Positions 47,061 to 59,289 of a DNA stretch of 64,000 nucleotides are shown here, in pieces (positions within the stretch are counted from its first letter, which is position 1; each line of letters opens with the position of its first letter). Where the stretch lies: NCBI GenBank assembly GCA_033002965.1, contig JAURVB010003513.1, positions 1-64,000 of the forward strand, in the 5' to 3' direction. Below the pieces are notes generated by a model that saw only the letters and a program-made list of their open reading frames with translations, made no database searches and was not told the origin of the DNA. This DNA is from Piper betle. Its lineage: Eukaryota; Streptophyta; Magnoliopsida; Piperales; Piperaceae. Position numbers and translations under genes: made by a program.

Positions 47061-50000
47061 GTGAGTATGGAAGTAAGAAAAGGGTTGAGGATATAACAGT
47101 AGTCCCAAGGGACCAGAAAGTAAAATGAGAAAATACCGAGAGAGGCATTAGTACCAACATATGATTTCAGTTAAAAATGATTTCAGTTCAGAAGATGCCC
47201 TTCAGGGATTTCATGATAAATATAGAAAATGTTTTCTTTCATATGAGAGTTTGCTCTCATAGCCAGTTTGATATTAGTTATATTTTTGGACTAGTAACAC
47301 TCATTAGTGACATGTTTTTATAATATATGTAGGTGATGATCATGAGTAGGATGAGCCAGCCTAGACGGAGGAGCAGTAACGTCTCTTGCATAGACACATG
47401 TCCAACAATAGAATGTTAATGCTTTGTTTATGCTGTTATTATATTGAGAATGATGAGATGTAATGCAAGGTATGATAATTTGATAGTGATATTATGATTT
47501 GAAAAAGATATTAATGTGCAAGTCAAATGATCAATGTGAAATGTGAATAGAATGAACAGGTGAATCGAGACCCAAAACGTTGAATATTTTGCGGCGACAG
47601 AATTAAATGTTTATGTGAAAAATTTGATGCAATGAATGTATATTAATTTATGTAATTATATATGTTGTTTTAATAGGGTGGCCCTTAATTGCACATTTAG
47701 GGAAAACTCAGTTTGTCTTATTTAACTAATTTTATCAATTTTTATCAAAATTGTTTTGGTATGCAAATTGGTTGTCATGTCATCCATGTAGTAGCATGTT
47801 AGGGATCTGTGCATTCATCCATGCATAGAAATTGAGATCTTCCATCTTGCAACACCGAGAGTAGATCCACAGGGTTGGGTTTGAGTTAGCCGATTTGATC
47901 GGGACCAGTGACATTCAAGTTCGGCTCTCGAGCGTAAACGGGATTTGGGGTGTTACATATTTAGTAGGCCCGAAAGCAACTTTTTATGGATCTTAGTTTG
48001 AAAACAACTCGAGGGATCTTATTCTCAAGGGTTATTAATCCCGGAAGTAAAATATGTCTAAATAGTCTGTGTTAAATGATGTCCAACAAAATAGCCACTT
48101 AATACTGTCCTACAATCTCAAAATCAAATCAACAATAAACTATAGTAATAAAGATGAGATGAGTCCTAACAGACATGTAGTCCAAGCTCCTCGCATTACT
48201 TCTCATCGACTGCGTGCTTGGACTCTGAAACCTACATCGAACCCACTGATAAGTAAAATATTGACGTCTCTATATGATGGATGATTGTTGTGTGTGCTAA
48301 CGTCATCAATCACATCACAATAAATAAAATTGTGCTAAACAAACCTATAACTAAATATCTAGCACGTAAATGAAGACTTAATACTAAAAATGACTAATAA
48401 AAAAATAATAAATAAATAAATAAACTCATGGATAATTAGATAGATAATAAATTCATAAAAATAAAAAACACTTTAATCATAAATGAATAATATAATTATA
48501 CTATATAAATACATGGCCAGCACAAGTAAATATCACATATACTCGTGTTAGTAACCATGTAAATAATTAAATAAATAAATGTATAATAATTTGATAAATA
48601 AATAAATAAATATTTAAACAAATAATTAATATTAATTAATCATGAATAATAATAATATCACAGTTATCCAATATAAGAATACATAATTAAATACAATTAA
48701 ATAATAACATACACGAAATGAACAAATGGATATCATTAATATGGATAAGTAAATATATCATTAATATTAATAAATAATCTCATAAACATTTTATAATTAA
48801 TAAATAACTAAATAAAATAAGTAATAAATAAAGAAAAATAGTTATAACATCTAAACATGCTAAATCATGTAAATATGAATCTAAACTTATATAAGGTGTT
48901 TCGAATTACAAAAAAAAGGATGTAAAATGGCCGAAACGGGGTGAAAATGTGCTGAATGGAACTGAGTTAGGATGTGTCAACTTGGTGTGGGTTATGTAAA
49001 TGGTGGGTTGGGTCGGCTGGGTTGGTCTGAACTAATGGACACGGACACTTGCACGCATTGGCGGATAGGTTGGCAGATAAGTGAACAGGACTAGGTTCGC
49101 AAACGCAAACGCGGGTAATTGGACAGCAGTGTTTGTCTCCGAAAATTTCCAACAGGGGCCCAATTGAGGCTGCCGCTGGTCTTGAATGACAGAGGATGTT
49201 GGGGTGGTTATCGGCAAGGTCTTGTCATCTACTAGCCAAAAGATGGCCAGAAAGGGGTAGAATTGCTATTGGGTTTGGCGACGTCGTCAGCGGCAATTAC
49301 GACCACAATAGTGGTCGTTGATGGTCTCAAAATATTGGTCTCGACGAAAGGAATCTATATGCGTGGTTGGTCTTATCGGATGTGGCTCACTGATGCTACA
49401 AAAGGCCCCAAATTTGGCGGTGGCAGTAGGAAACCAACAACAAAAAATGCCCAATCGGAGGCAAACATGGTGGCGCTGGCCTAGGTGGTGGGTCCTTGTT
49501 GGTAGTTGGCCTCGAGTCAGTCACAATCGGACTGGTCCTGAGGCTGGAGACTTGCTGGTGGCGAGTCCAAATGGTGGCGACAGTAAGGTGCAAATTTGAA
49601 ATAAGAGGGAGAAAGGCTAAGCTTTTTTTCAATTTTTATTGAACAATCTAGATCTTGCCACATGGCGCATTCTAAACCATCCAGCAACTTGTGGGCCCAG
49701 TGGGGCCCACTTATGGGCAAAAAGCTTGGATAGAGGCTACCCAAAGTCAAAACTGACTCGAAGCCTAAAATTGACTATATAAGCGGGAATCAAGGTAAGA
49801 AGGATAAATATACTTCAATACCCTCCACTCAATCAAGTAAAAATCTATGATTCAAATTAAGTTGGGCCCACAAGGGCAATTTGGTAGTGTGAATCCTTAA
49901 GATGCATGAAAATAAGATACCATGAAAGTCCCAAATAGATATTAAACACTACACTACAACGACATATATCTAGCCCTAAAACTCTGACTAACAAAAATAA

Positions 50001-50220
50001 AAAAAATTTGTATACTTCATGTAATCCCTGATAACTCATGCTCTATTGTAACATGTTTGAAGCTATTATCTGCATGACGGGCATACTTAGCCTCCATAAC
50101 ATATTCATACAACAATTTGGACCCCATACTCATGCTCTAAAAATTGGTTTGTGGCTCAAACTCACTCGAAAATAGGCAAAACTACTAGTGGGCAAACCTT
50201 TACCCATAGCTGGGGTTGTA

Positions 50221-50489
50221 GTCTTCTCCTCTATTAATTATTACTATGTTACTAACCAAGACAACTTAATTATTTGCACTTGGGCTATCACAATTATTAC
50301 TCTAATTTAATAACTATATCTCTATGTAATAGAAATTAAAGTACAAATTAAGCAAAACCTTATATAGTTATCTAAAGTGAATAGTTGTATCTTTGTCCCA
50401 CACATGTATCACGTTTCATGCCAACAACTTTATTCTATTTATGAAAAATCTAATGTTCTATACTTAGACAAGAACAAATCTCTAAAATA
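50221..50489. other. Flank between LTR E and block R1
   Basis: AT-rich sequence without gene features. It should be the original right neighbour of 34570 before LTR E inserted. Confidence 0.4.
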
Positions 50490-50885
50490 ATACAAAAGTT
50501 GGCCAAGCTATTGCAACCATTTAGCATAATATAAAGTAAACAAGCTAACAACCATAATTACATAGAGAGAAAAATAAATCAAATTACCTATGCTAAAAAG
50601 ACTATTGGAATTGTAGATAATGAATTTTTCTGTATAAAAGTTTTTAAATAACCAAAAAATTCATTGTTAATTAGTAAAAATGGCATAATAAAATAAAAAG
50701 TAAAGAAGAAAAGAATAAATAAAAATTCATAGGTGAAGTCTTTCTTGTTTCAATTGAATCTCTCATGAAGTCACTTAGATGTCAAAAGTCGCTTTAGGTT
50801 ATGCAATAAAAATATTTATAGACCTCATAAAGTTAGCGTACTTTAAATTAAAGTAAAAATACATAAAAAAGCTAAAAATAAAATG
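50490..50885 (+). repeat. Duplicated block R1, copy b
   Basis: Collinear with 2931-3320 (see that entry). It lies immediately upstream of LTR C in the copy 3 unit. Confidence 0.7.
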
Positions 50886-51030
50886 CTAAAACCTGATTCT
50901 CCCTACCCTAGCTCAAGAGTGGGGGGTGCAGAAGTTTGTCTAGTGGTCAATTCATGCGACTGGTAACATAGCCTTTGTCCCAAATTAATATATGTTAACA
51001 ATTTATTCCTATAAGAACAACTTGCATAAA

Positions 51031-54000
51031 TGTAAAACCCATACTTTTTGCCCGAAGGTTTTACTTTCTATTTGGTTATGATCAGGATCAAATTGCTTGT
51101 GTGGCCCTTTTCACCGCAAGCGTATGTATGGTATGTTATGAATGAGCCATATCCCTAGTCTCCCCCTATATTTCATTCAAGTTTTTTAGGTTTAGGATAG
51201 TGTCTCTCGTGACTTTAAATTGCTTGTTGCATATTTGAAAACCCTTTTGATCTATCCTTGTAAAACCCTGTTTTTGGGTTAGGGTTTTACCCGATTTTAG
51301 TTTTTCCTTGTTTGGGTCATTATGGACTCGATTCGAGCAATCTCGCCGTAGGCTAATTTTCAAAATATGAGTATGGGGCCCAGATGGCCATATGAGCATG
51401 TTATGGAGTTTGAGTATGCCTGATATTCATATGATAGTTTTAGTTATGATACTGTATATAAGGAGTTATCAGTGTATACACGAGGATACATATGATTTTT
51501 ATGAGTTAGCAACGATTTTAGGCTTAGATCTATGTCATTGCAACATTTAGCAGCAGTTTGGGATTTTTGGGTATTTCGTTTGTATGTAGCATAGGAATTT
51601 TAGATCACTCAAATGTGCCCCTATGGGCCTAACTTGATTTAGTTCAGAGATCGAGGCCTATTTAACCATCTTGCCTCGATTCCCTCTCATAGAGTCAAAT
51701 TTATGACTCCAATTAGTTTCAACTTTTGACAGTCTCAATCGAAGCTTTCCATCTATATATATATTACATATACCCATAGGTGGGTCCTACTAGACAACGA
51801 GTTATCGGACGTTCAGATGATGCTAGTGGCAAAATCTCATCTGTCACGTCAACCCTACCATTTTCCCTTTTATTTTCAGTGATCTTCCCACATTTTTAAA
51901 ACTTTACACCCATAGCGCTGTCGACGAGTCTCCGCCGCGTCCCCAACCACTGGAACAGCATCCTATGACCACCTCGCGGCTGGCTTTTCATTCATACCAA
52001 TTATGAGCACCAGCGCTGCCGCAATTGCTACCGGTGAGGGAGTTTTTGGAGCCGGTGTACGCCACTGCCACCACCGTTTGGGCCGTTTTCCATTTCCGGT
52101 AATGCACCACAGGCCAATCCGACCACCCACACAGCTTCATCTTACTGAGAGCTCCATTTTGAGATTACCCACGACCACCACCACGGCCGCGATCACCGCT
52201 CGTGACGCCGCCACACCCATGGCGATCCAGCCCCTTTCCCAACCATTTTTCGCCCAGCCATTTACCAGACATCACCGACCACCACTACCAACATGCTCCT
52301 TGTCACATGGGCCGCTGATCCTGATCCTCGCGCTGCCGTCAGTGTTCTCCTATGATGGCATCGCTGCCCCCAATTTACCCTTTTGTACGTGATCGCGTCT
52401 GTCGCCCTTGCCGCTCGCCAGCTTCCGCGCCTGCTAGCCATGTTTGAGCCGCCCATCCAATTAATGTCTGCCTAGTCAACCCATCCCATTTTTTAGTTAA
52501 CCCAAATTGGGTTGGTTCAGCCTATTTGATTCTGTCTAATCCAGCTTGGTTTGGTCTGGTTTAATCTGTTTTCGGCCTTTTCTTCACCATTTCTAGTAAT
52601 TCAAGAAACATTACATAAGTTTAGATGAATATTCACATTGTTTAGCATGTTTCGATGTTATATGTATTTTTTTATTAATTATTTTATTTATTTATTCATG
52701 ATTATTTATTTCATATTATTTATATATTTGTTCACTATGATGAATGATTATATGACTAATTATTGTTATTGATAGTGTATATATTCATTGATATTATTTT
52801 AGTTAATGTTTATCTCATTTTATTTATTTAATTGATTGATTATTAATTATTTTTTACTCGTGTTGTTATTTATATGTATTTAGGCGTATTTTAGTATATT
52901 TAATATTTATATTATTATTCTTCATGATTAATTAATTTTATTTATTTGTTTATTTATATATTGATTGACTTAATTAATTAATTATTTAATTATTTATATA
53001 ATTACTAACACGTGTATATATGATATTTACTCGTGTTTAACCGTGTATTCATATACTATAATTACATTATTATTTTATTATTAGAGAATTATTTGTATCA
53101 TGTATTTATTGTTTATCTAATTATCTAGTAGTACATTTATTTGTTTATTTATTATTATGTATCGATTTGCATGCCACATGTTTTGTTATAGGTTTGTTAG
53201 TATTGCCTTCTTTGTTGTGATGTATTGATGATATAAGTACACACTACGAGCATGCATCATATTGATATGTTAGTATTTTACTTAGTAGTGGGTTCTGATG
53301 TAGGTTTTGAAGTCTGACCTCCCCGCAGATGTTGGACCATAGGTCAATTGGACTCCCCCTCTCTTCTTGACTCCCTATGTGTAGAGTTTAATCGTGTTTG
53401 AGACATAGTACAACATCGGCGGTGTTTTATTGGATCCCAATGATGTCGGTCATTTTGCCATGTTTTTTACACATGTTTAATAAAATTACAAGATGAGATC
53501 CTTGTATGAGGGTATTGCGTAAAGCAACACATTTCTAGAATCTGGGGCACTAACTTAACTGTTCCTTTTGCCACTCAAGTACCATGGCGGGTGATATGGA
53601 AGATGTGAGGGCGTTAGCGTTGTATCTATGAATATGATTATGAGCTATGCATGCGAGCCGACACTTGCTTAAACATGTCTGCTTACCGCCCAGTGTGAGA
53701 CAATCTTGAAGTTTCATAAGTTTTTGTGGGTAATGGAATACCCATTTGCCAGTTTGTATTAGTTATTTTTTGGATCAGTAACATTCGTTACTTACGTTTT
53801 TAATATAATATATGTAGGTCATGCAAATTCTAAATCAATTTTGGTGGAAGGACAGAGAAATAAATGCTACACACACTTGAGCCTAACTCATTTATTTCTT
53901 TTCTTACATTTACTTATATTTGATGTGTGTTAATGCCTGTTTAAAAATGTCTTTCATTCTCATGACACCAAGTTCGTTGTTTCGATCTATTTCATCGATC

Positions 54001-57000
54001 AAATCCTACCAACGGATAACTTTAAACATGACTTGACTCGATCGTAACATTTTGATTCGGTTCTTAGGTGAACCAAAATCGGTGTGTTACAATCCTACCC
54101 CATGGCACAATAGGTTTTCGAGGTCATCTGATAGCCCCATCGGTGCGAGCCATAGGTTCACGTAAACTACGCCTAGTGCAAAGGCATCACAAGACCTTTT
54201 CGCCAAGTTTTGGTGGAAGGACGTTTCCAAGCGTCACAACACCTTCAAGCCAAGCTTTGGCGGAAAGGCACCCTTTTGGGACAGGGCTCAAGTTTGAGTA
54301 TAAAGATACAAGTCGAGTGGCCTTGCGCAAAAAGTTGAAAAATTTTCCCCCTCTTCTAGCTTAAAGGCACTGCGTCAACGCCTTTGCACTAGCACCATTG
54401 TGCCTAGTAAGTTTACCCAGCTATGCGTGCGGCTCGGTGTAGTATGCGCACATGGTCTAGGTATGAAAAATCCGAGTTCCATCTTGTAAAGGTCAGTGCA
54501 AAGGTGCTGGGAGAGTGCCCTTGCGCTGGATCTATTTCCTTTTCTATAAATACAGTCCTTATCCACCCATTTTCTCGCCTTTCCTCTCCTCAGCCCAACC
54601 TTCCCTCCTTCTACTCTCCTCCCCACTTCTTCCCCAGCTCCTCCCAGCCTTTTCAAGCCTCTCCATGTTTGGCCAAGCCCTTAGGGTTGTAGATCTTAGA
54701 GGGAAGGATGCCCCAAGAGACCCCCCTAAGAACCGGTTGAGATAAAAAATCCCTCCTTTTAACCTCCTTAGTGTGTTTTGTGCTTTTATTGGTATGTATG
54801 GTTACTTGTTTTTTTTCTTTTCTTTTTATCATATCAGTTAGTGTGTTAGGAGTCTGTATGACTTATAATCATGATTTTATCATTGTTATATAAATAGTTA
54901 TGTATTTTGGAATGCAGTATGCTCACTTGTTTGCACAGTTTCGGTGAAAAAATCATCTCATGATATAGGTTGTAGATCTGCATGATTATTATCCTGTTAG
55001 CCTAATAAGAGATAGATCTTCAAGTTTTGTTCAAATTTTTTGTTTGATTATACATGCATAACCATGAATACGTGCCAAACTTGGCAAAAGGTGACAACTT
55101 TCATTATCTCTGTAACCTGGTCGATCCTCTCCACAATTTTTACACTATATTGTAGGATATATTTGAATGCAATCTTTTGCATGATTGTTACTCATGATCA
55201 CCGATACATCTTGTCAAAATACTATGTTATAACAACCTCAATAATGACATGAAAGAAACCCTAAATGAGTTCTATGTTTTTTGTTCTGTTAATGTGATAT
55301 GCAATGCTCTGAGATTGTGCTATGTGGTGAGCATATTAAAAACTATTAATAAAATTTGTAACAATTATTGTTGGACTGTATAAGTGTCTACTTAAAACAT
55401 GCAAATTTTTGTTACATTTAAATATTTTTTATTTGGTTAGTTAATTGGGATTTATGAAGTGTACATGAATGCAAGGTGAAACCTAGTTCCCTAGCTTCAG
55501 TTACAAAATCCTAGCCAATTGGTGATGAAATTGTATGGAATTTAACCCAAACCTTATGATGTGTCCTTGTAAGATCTCCTAAAAATTTGAAAGTCATTGG
55601 TTTAGTGGATCATGCATTATAATGTTTTCAAGACCAGTAGGTCTAGACAGCTCTTGAAATGACCTGGCCAATGCCTTCTCTTCCCAATTCCACTCAGGCC
55701 CAATTTTAGGATTTTGAACATGAAATTCCTATAGTTTTTGCTAAGCTTGCTCGTTTGCCAAGGCCCAATTGTAATCTCGAAACCCATATAAGTGAATTAG
55801 AAAAATTGGTTGAGGGCCTAGGAACACTGTTCTTAGCACCTTGACACATCCTTAGTGGACCTTGATTGCAATGTTTGGCCTGTCCTAAAATTCATTTGGT
55901 TAAATTTGACAGTAAAACCCTAACTATTGGACTTTTCTAACTAAGTGTAGTTGCAATTTTAAACCTTAATTAATATTACCTTTTAATGTTTAACATATTA
56001 TTAAGCAATGTGATTAAGTAATTAAGTCATTGACTATTGTGCATATGATGCAGCATTGCCTATTTTTGTGTGCCAATGCATTCTGAGGTTGATTCGAGTT
56101 TAGTTTCCTTACTAGGTTACACAGAGTGAGCTCATCAGTTAGGACGAGGAGCTTGTCTCATCCAGGTCCTCATGACTCTTATGCTCACCTTTCTTTAACT
56201 CCTTGAGTGTCATGTTTAATCGCATGTAAGATGTACGACAATGCCAGTGACATTATATCGAATCCCTCTGATGCTGGGACATTTAGCCGATTTTTTCACA
56301 GTTTATTACTTTTTGAACTGAAGATCTAGAAATTTAGTATATAAGTCCCTCCCTAAGCTAATTAGATAAGTGCACATGGTTTTATGGATTTCAAGAATAA
56401 GAGAACGAGTGACACGGGTTGTATGAATTATAGTAGTACTCCTTTACATCCTCAATTAGTGCAATGTAAGTAGGGCACTACAAATGTAGTGTTTTTTCAA
56501 AAATTGTGGCGCTAACCTAATTTTTCTAAGCCACATGAGTACAGTGGCATGTGATATATTAAATATGTGAGCATGTGAGCATGTAAGCGCAAGTATATAT
56601 GTATGTAAGTTTGAAGTTGTTGAGTTTTTCCCGCATTTGTTGTATGATGTTTGGCCATGTGCCTACACTTATTGCCTTGCAATGGATTCAGAAATTTTCA
56701 AATTTTTTCTGGGTATTGAGACACAATCTACTAGTATTTATGTATCGGTAGTTATTCTTAGGCTAGTAATCAATTTGACTAGTAAGGAATTTCTTATATT
56801 TTTGTAGGTGAGCAGGTATGTTAGTAGCCAATTTAGGTGGATGGATCGAGAGGCTCATAGTGTAGGGATGATGTTGTGTTGACATTGTATTATGTTCTAT
56901 GGGCTGTGATTTTGTATGATATACGTATTTGAGACTTACGTATTTGGAAAAATTTACTTTGTGTTGTACTATGAATTGGGCTGGTACCCTAGACCTTGTT

Positions 57001-57309
57001 ACAATGCTTGTGGATTTGTTTCATGTGATTCATGAGTTACTATTACTTTACTACTATCATCATGTAGGGTATTAAATTTAGAGCACTTTAACTATTGTCT
57101 TTAGGGTGCTTAGGCGTAAAACTCCCAGAACATGACAGGGATCATACCAAGTATTTTATACTTATTTGCTTGCAACTATGTGTGTGGTAGAGTAACGTGG
57201 GTTGGGAGAACTTATAGTTTATACAAGATGAAGAGCCCACGTGAAAATTAGGCTTAAGGTATGATACCTTGGCACTCAATGATATCTCGGTAATATAATT
57301 TACATTATA
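51031..57309 (+). mobile_element. Long LTR C, upstream of DEFL copy 3, split by solo LTR G
   Basis: It starts TGTAAAACCCATAC, continues to 51258, and resumes after the LTR G target duplication at 54097. The right part carries the words accttttcgccaagttttgg and ccaagctttggcgg, a TATA-type ctataaatacagtcc (about 54545) and a CT-rich leader. It then has about 2.7 kb collinear with 27864-30661. Native length is about 3.4 kb. The right end is placed at cattata only by homology. The open frames around 54375-54745 are leader artefacts on both strands. Confidence 0.7.
51259..54091 (+). mobile_element. Solo LTR G with perfect TSD
   Basis: It starts TGTAAAACCCTG and ends CGGTGTGTTACA, 2833 bp, flanked by perfect ATCCT duplications (51254-51258 and 54092-54096). 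It is the reverse-orientation relative of the element B LTR (39952-46142), matching along its length: in reverse, ctcatgctcttatcatctac, gtccaagctcc, AT-rich centre and ttttggttcacctaagaacc. The GC-rich stretch 51900-52450 follows a tatatatatattacatata TATA-like site, so it is probably the transcribed leader. The 129-codon frame at 52003-52392 is low-complexity Thr/Pro/Ala and I do not call it a gene. Confidence 0.93.
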
Positions 57310-58559
57310 GGTATGTGAAATAGGTAATCACGACCCCTACATTCACGCATCTTAAGTTCAACATCATTATAAGAATAAGTTACCTAACTCAACCTCTTAG
57401 CTTCATTTAGAGTGCTACCTTTGTGTAGCTCAGTGGGATCATTACATTTTAAAATCTCCCTCTTAATTGCTGGAGAGGTGTTCCCCCTCCCATGACTCAA
57501 AAGTGCTCAAACTAGGAGCTCCCTTATGTTTAAGAACATTTATATGATAGATGATTTACTATGCATTTTATGAAAATTCTGTAAGGTGTTCATCCTAAAG
57601 CTCCTTAAGGGTAGAAATCTGATTTCGTAAAGTTTGTACCAAAATAATCTAACGAACAACATTTAAATTATAACATAGTATTCTGGTCTGCCCTTGGACC
57701 AAAAAATGGGGTGTGCTAGAGTACACTTTTCTTTGCTTTCTTTTTTAGTTTTTATTTTTTTCAAATTCATCATTTTTTGCCTTAACTCCCTTGATTTATA
57801 TCTCCATCATAAAATAACTATCCACCTTCATAACAATATCATCATGCTTCTTTAGATTTAACCTGCTTTAGATCTGAAAGGTGTTAGGCTAGGGTAAAAC
57901 AACAATAAGAAGAACAAAATTATGTTAAGCTAAATGGCAACTATTGCCTTGTGGTTGAACAGTTTGTGACATTAGACACGAGCTAGTAAATCAAACTAAA
58001 CTTGCGTTTCAATTGGAGAAATATTGGAAAAGAGTAAACATTTATTTTTAAATGATCTATTAGGATAAAGATGCATTTTCAATATACAATATTCGAGTAT
58101 TTTGCCTCTCATAAACAGATCACCACATTGAATGTGTGCATAGTCTATGACTCGCTTCACAACCATTCAAGATAAATTTTTCATGCTAACTTTGGTCATG
58201 ATCAATCAACGGTTGAACACATATTTTTGATATGCCCACTTTTGGCACGTCAATCCAAATTTGTATACATAATTGTAGGACATAATTATAAGATAGATCC
58301 GTTAGTTGGGAACATCTAGCCAAATTTTATACATGAATGTCCGATATGTTAGAATTATGGTTCCAAAATTATTTATCATCTAATATTATGTATTTAAGGT
58401 TTAGATAATACAATAATATTGTCTATTATAGAAAATTGTGGCCTAGAGGATGCGAATTCCTGGTAACTATTAACTTTGCATTTTTCCATAAGATAATAAT
58501 GTGAAGTAAAGAAATGCTTAATATTAATTCAAGTAACTATAGTTTTATGTACTCTGCAA

Positions 58560-58600
<41 letters not shown>

Positions 58601-58708
58601 GGAAATACTCATTAGATTTATCTAATATTTAGGAGCATTGAACCAAATATGTGGTCCTACAAGATATGGAGCATTTAAGATAAGAAGGGGAGAAGTCTAT
58701 CTTTAGTT
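57310..58708 (+). repeat. Duplicated upstream region of DEFL copy 3
   Basis: Collinear with 30662-32101. A (TA)n run at 58563-58598 replaces a short non-repetitive stretch of copy 2 (about 31977-31995). No gene was seen. Confidence 0.85.
58563..58598. repeat. (TA)n microsatellite in DEFL copy 3 promoter region
   Basis: About 18 TA dinucleotides lie roughly 110 bp upstream of the TATA-like site. Copy 2 has only tctatgtatatct at this position. Confidence 0.95.
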
Positions 58709-58716
58709 TTTAAATA
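58709..58716 (+). promoter_or_regulatory. Weakened TATA site of DEFL copy 3
   Basis: TTTAAATA stands where copies 1 and 2 have TATAAATA; the following ggaccccctgcatag context is conserved. It lies 187 bp upstream of the ATG. The A-to-T change may weaken the core promoter. Confidence 0.55.
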
Positions 58717-58895
58717 GGACCCCCTGCATAGTGTTTGATTTGTGAGGATATTTATTTTTTATATTCTACTGTGAGGTACACAAATTAATTAAATATAATT
58801 TAGGTCTCACAAATTAAGCTTTATTATCCTCGGTCTTATTAAATTTAGTTTGATAAGCCAATTATTGTGGAAATTTATTTACTAAGATCATCAAG

Positions 58896-59225
58896 ATGGC
58901 CGAGGTTGGAGTGAAGCGCATCACTTTCCTCTTCATGTGCTTGCTACTTGCAGGTAATTTAAAAGAGCACAATTTCTTTTCCTTTGAAGATATTGTTTAG
59001 CCCTTGAATTTCAATTGTTTGATGATAGTTTCCTGTACTATAGGTTCTATGTCTGTTGCATTTCTTACCGCAGCTAAGTGTTGCACATACTATGAAGAAC
59101 CTTTGTGTGACCCCACATCACCCGCCATGCATGATCAGTGCAGGGCAGGTTGCCAAAATGGATGCGATAAAGATGGCCTATGTGTGATTAAAGACAACAA
59201 ACGGTATTGCTTCTGCAAGTGTTAG
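58896..59225 (+). CDS. Defensin-like secreted cysteine-rich peptide, copy 3 (two exons: 58896-58953, 59044-59225)
   Basis: The gene encodes a predicted 79-residue secreted peptide parallel to copy 1. Exon 1 encodes the signal segment (MAEVGVKRITFLFMCLLLA). The phase-1 GT-AG intron spans 58954-59043. The likely mature chain starts after TAA at residue 30 (KCCTYYEEPLCDPTSPAMHD). All ten cysteines are present at 32, 33, 41, 52, 56, 60, 66, 75, 77 and 79. C-x3-C (RAG between), G-L-C and C-F-C retain the defensin-like alpha-beta signature. The N-terminal KCCTYYEEPLCDP and C-terminal KDNKRYCFCKC are unchanged from copy 1. Substitutions concentrate in the middle loop (residues 44-59: T-SP..Q.RAG.QN against E-SA..K.AES.LK), as if that surface varies. 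Estimated net charge of the mature chain is about 0. The alternative acceptor at 59027-59028 is 15 nt upstream and in frame. The role is not determinable: defence and reproductive or developmental signalling are both known for plant cysteine-rich peptides. Confidence 0.87.
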
Positions 59226-59283
59226 ATTGTTGCAATGTAACCTTTGGTTGTTGTGACTAGAACAACTTTATTATCGATTATGA

Positions 59284-59289
59284 AATAAT
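59284..59289 (+). terminator. Polyadenylation-like signal, DEFL copy 3
   Basis: AATAAT, 59 bp after the stop codon, in the same conserved flank as copies 1 and 2, followed by T-rich sequence. Confidence 0.45.

Larger units (their letters stand above)
35400..47957 (+). mobile_element. Solo LTR D, split by element B
   Basis: The left part, 35400-35559, starts TGTAAAACCCATGATTTG. The right part, about 46143-47957, ends GATTTGGGGTGTTACA. The flanks are perfect TATTT duplications (35395-35399 and 47958-47962). No PBS or internal region follows, so this is a solo LTR. The left part ends in repeated accattcgtttttctcaact phrases that continue on the other side of element B (acgattcgtttttctcatca), which confirms the split. 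Native length is about 1.98 kb. A tctatatattcc TATA-like site (about 46188) and a CT-rich leader lie in the right part. Confidence 0.85.
34571..50220 (-). mobile_element. Long LTR E, split by nested insertions
   Basis: The left part, 34571-35399, starts TGTAACACCCAAATTTTGG. The right part, 47963-50220, ends agctggggttgta. The two parts join exactly across the TATTT target duplication of LTR D. The joined sequence follows LTR H: ggcctga...gaattattt then agtaggcccgaaagcaac compares with 25800-25830. Native length is about 3.09 kb. The termini correspond to the TGTAACACCCC...GGGTTTTACA family, decayed at the right end, and the possible flank repeats gttct/gtctt are imperfect. No ORF makes sense across the junction. 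The GC-rich part (49000-49640) corresponds to the leader segments of LTRs B and G. Confidence 0.75.

Noticed and set aside
52003..52392. 129-codon open frame as a host gene
   Set aside because: Low-complexity Thr/Pro/Ala/His composition within the leader of a TSD-bounded solo LTR; relatives in other LTRs do not keep the frame.
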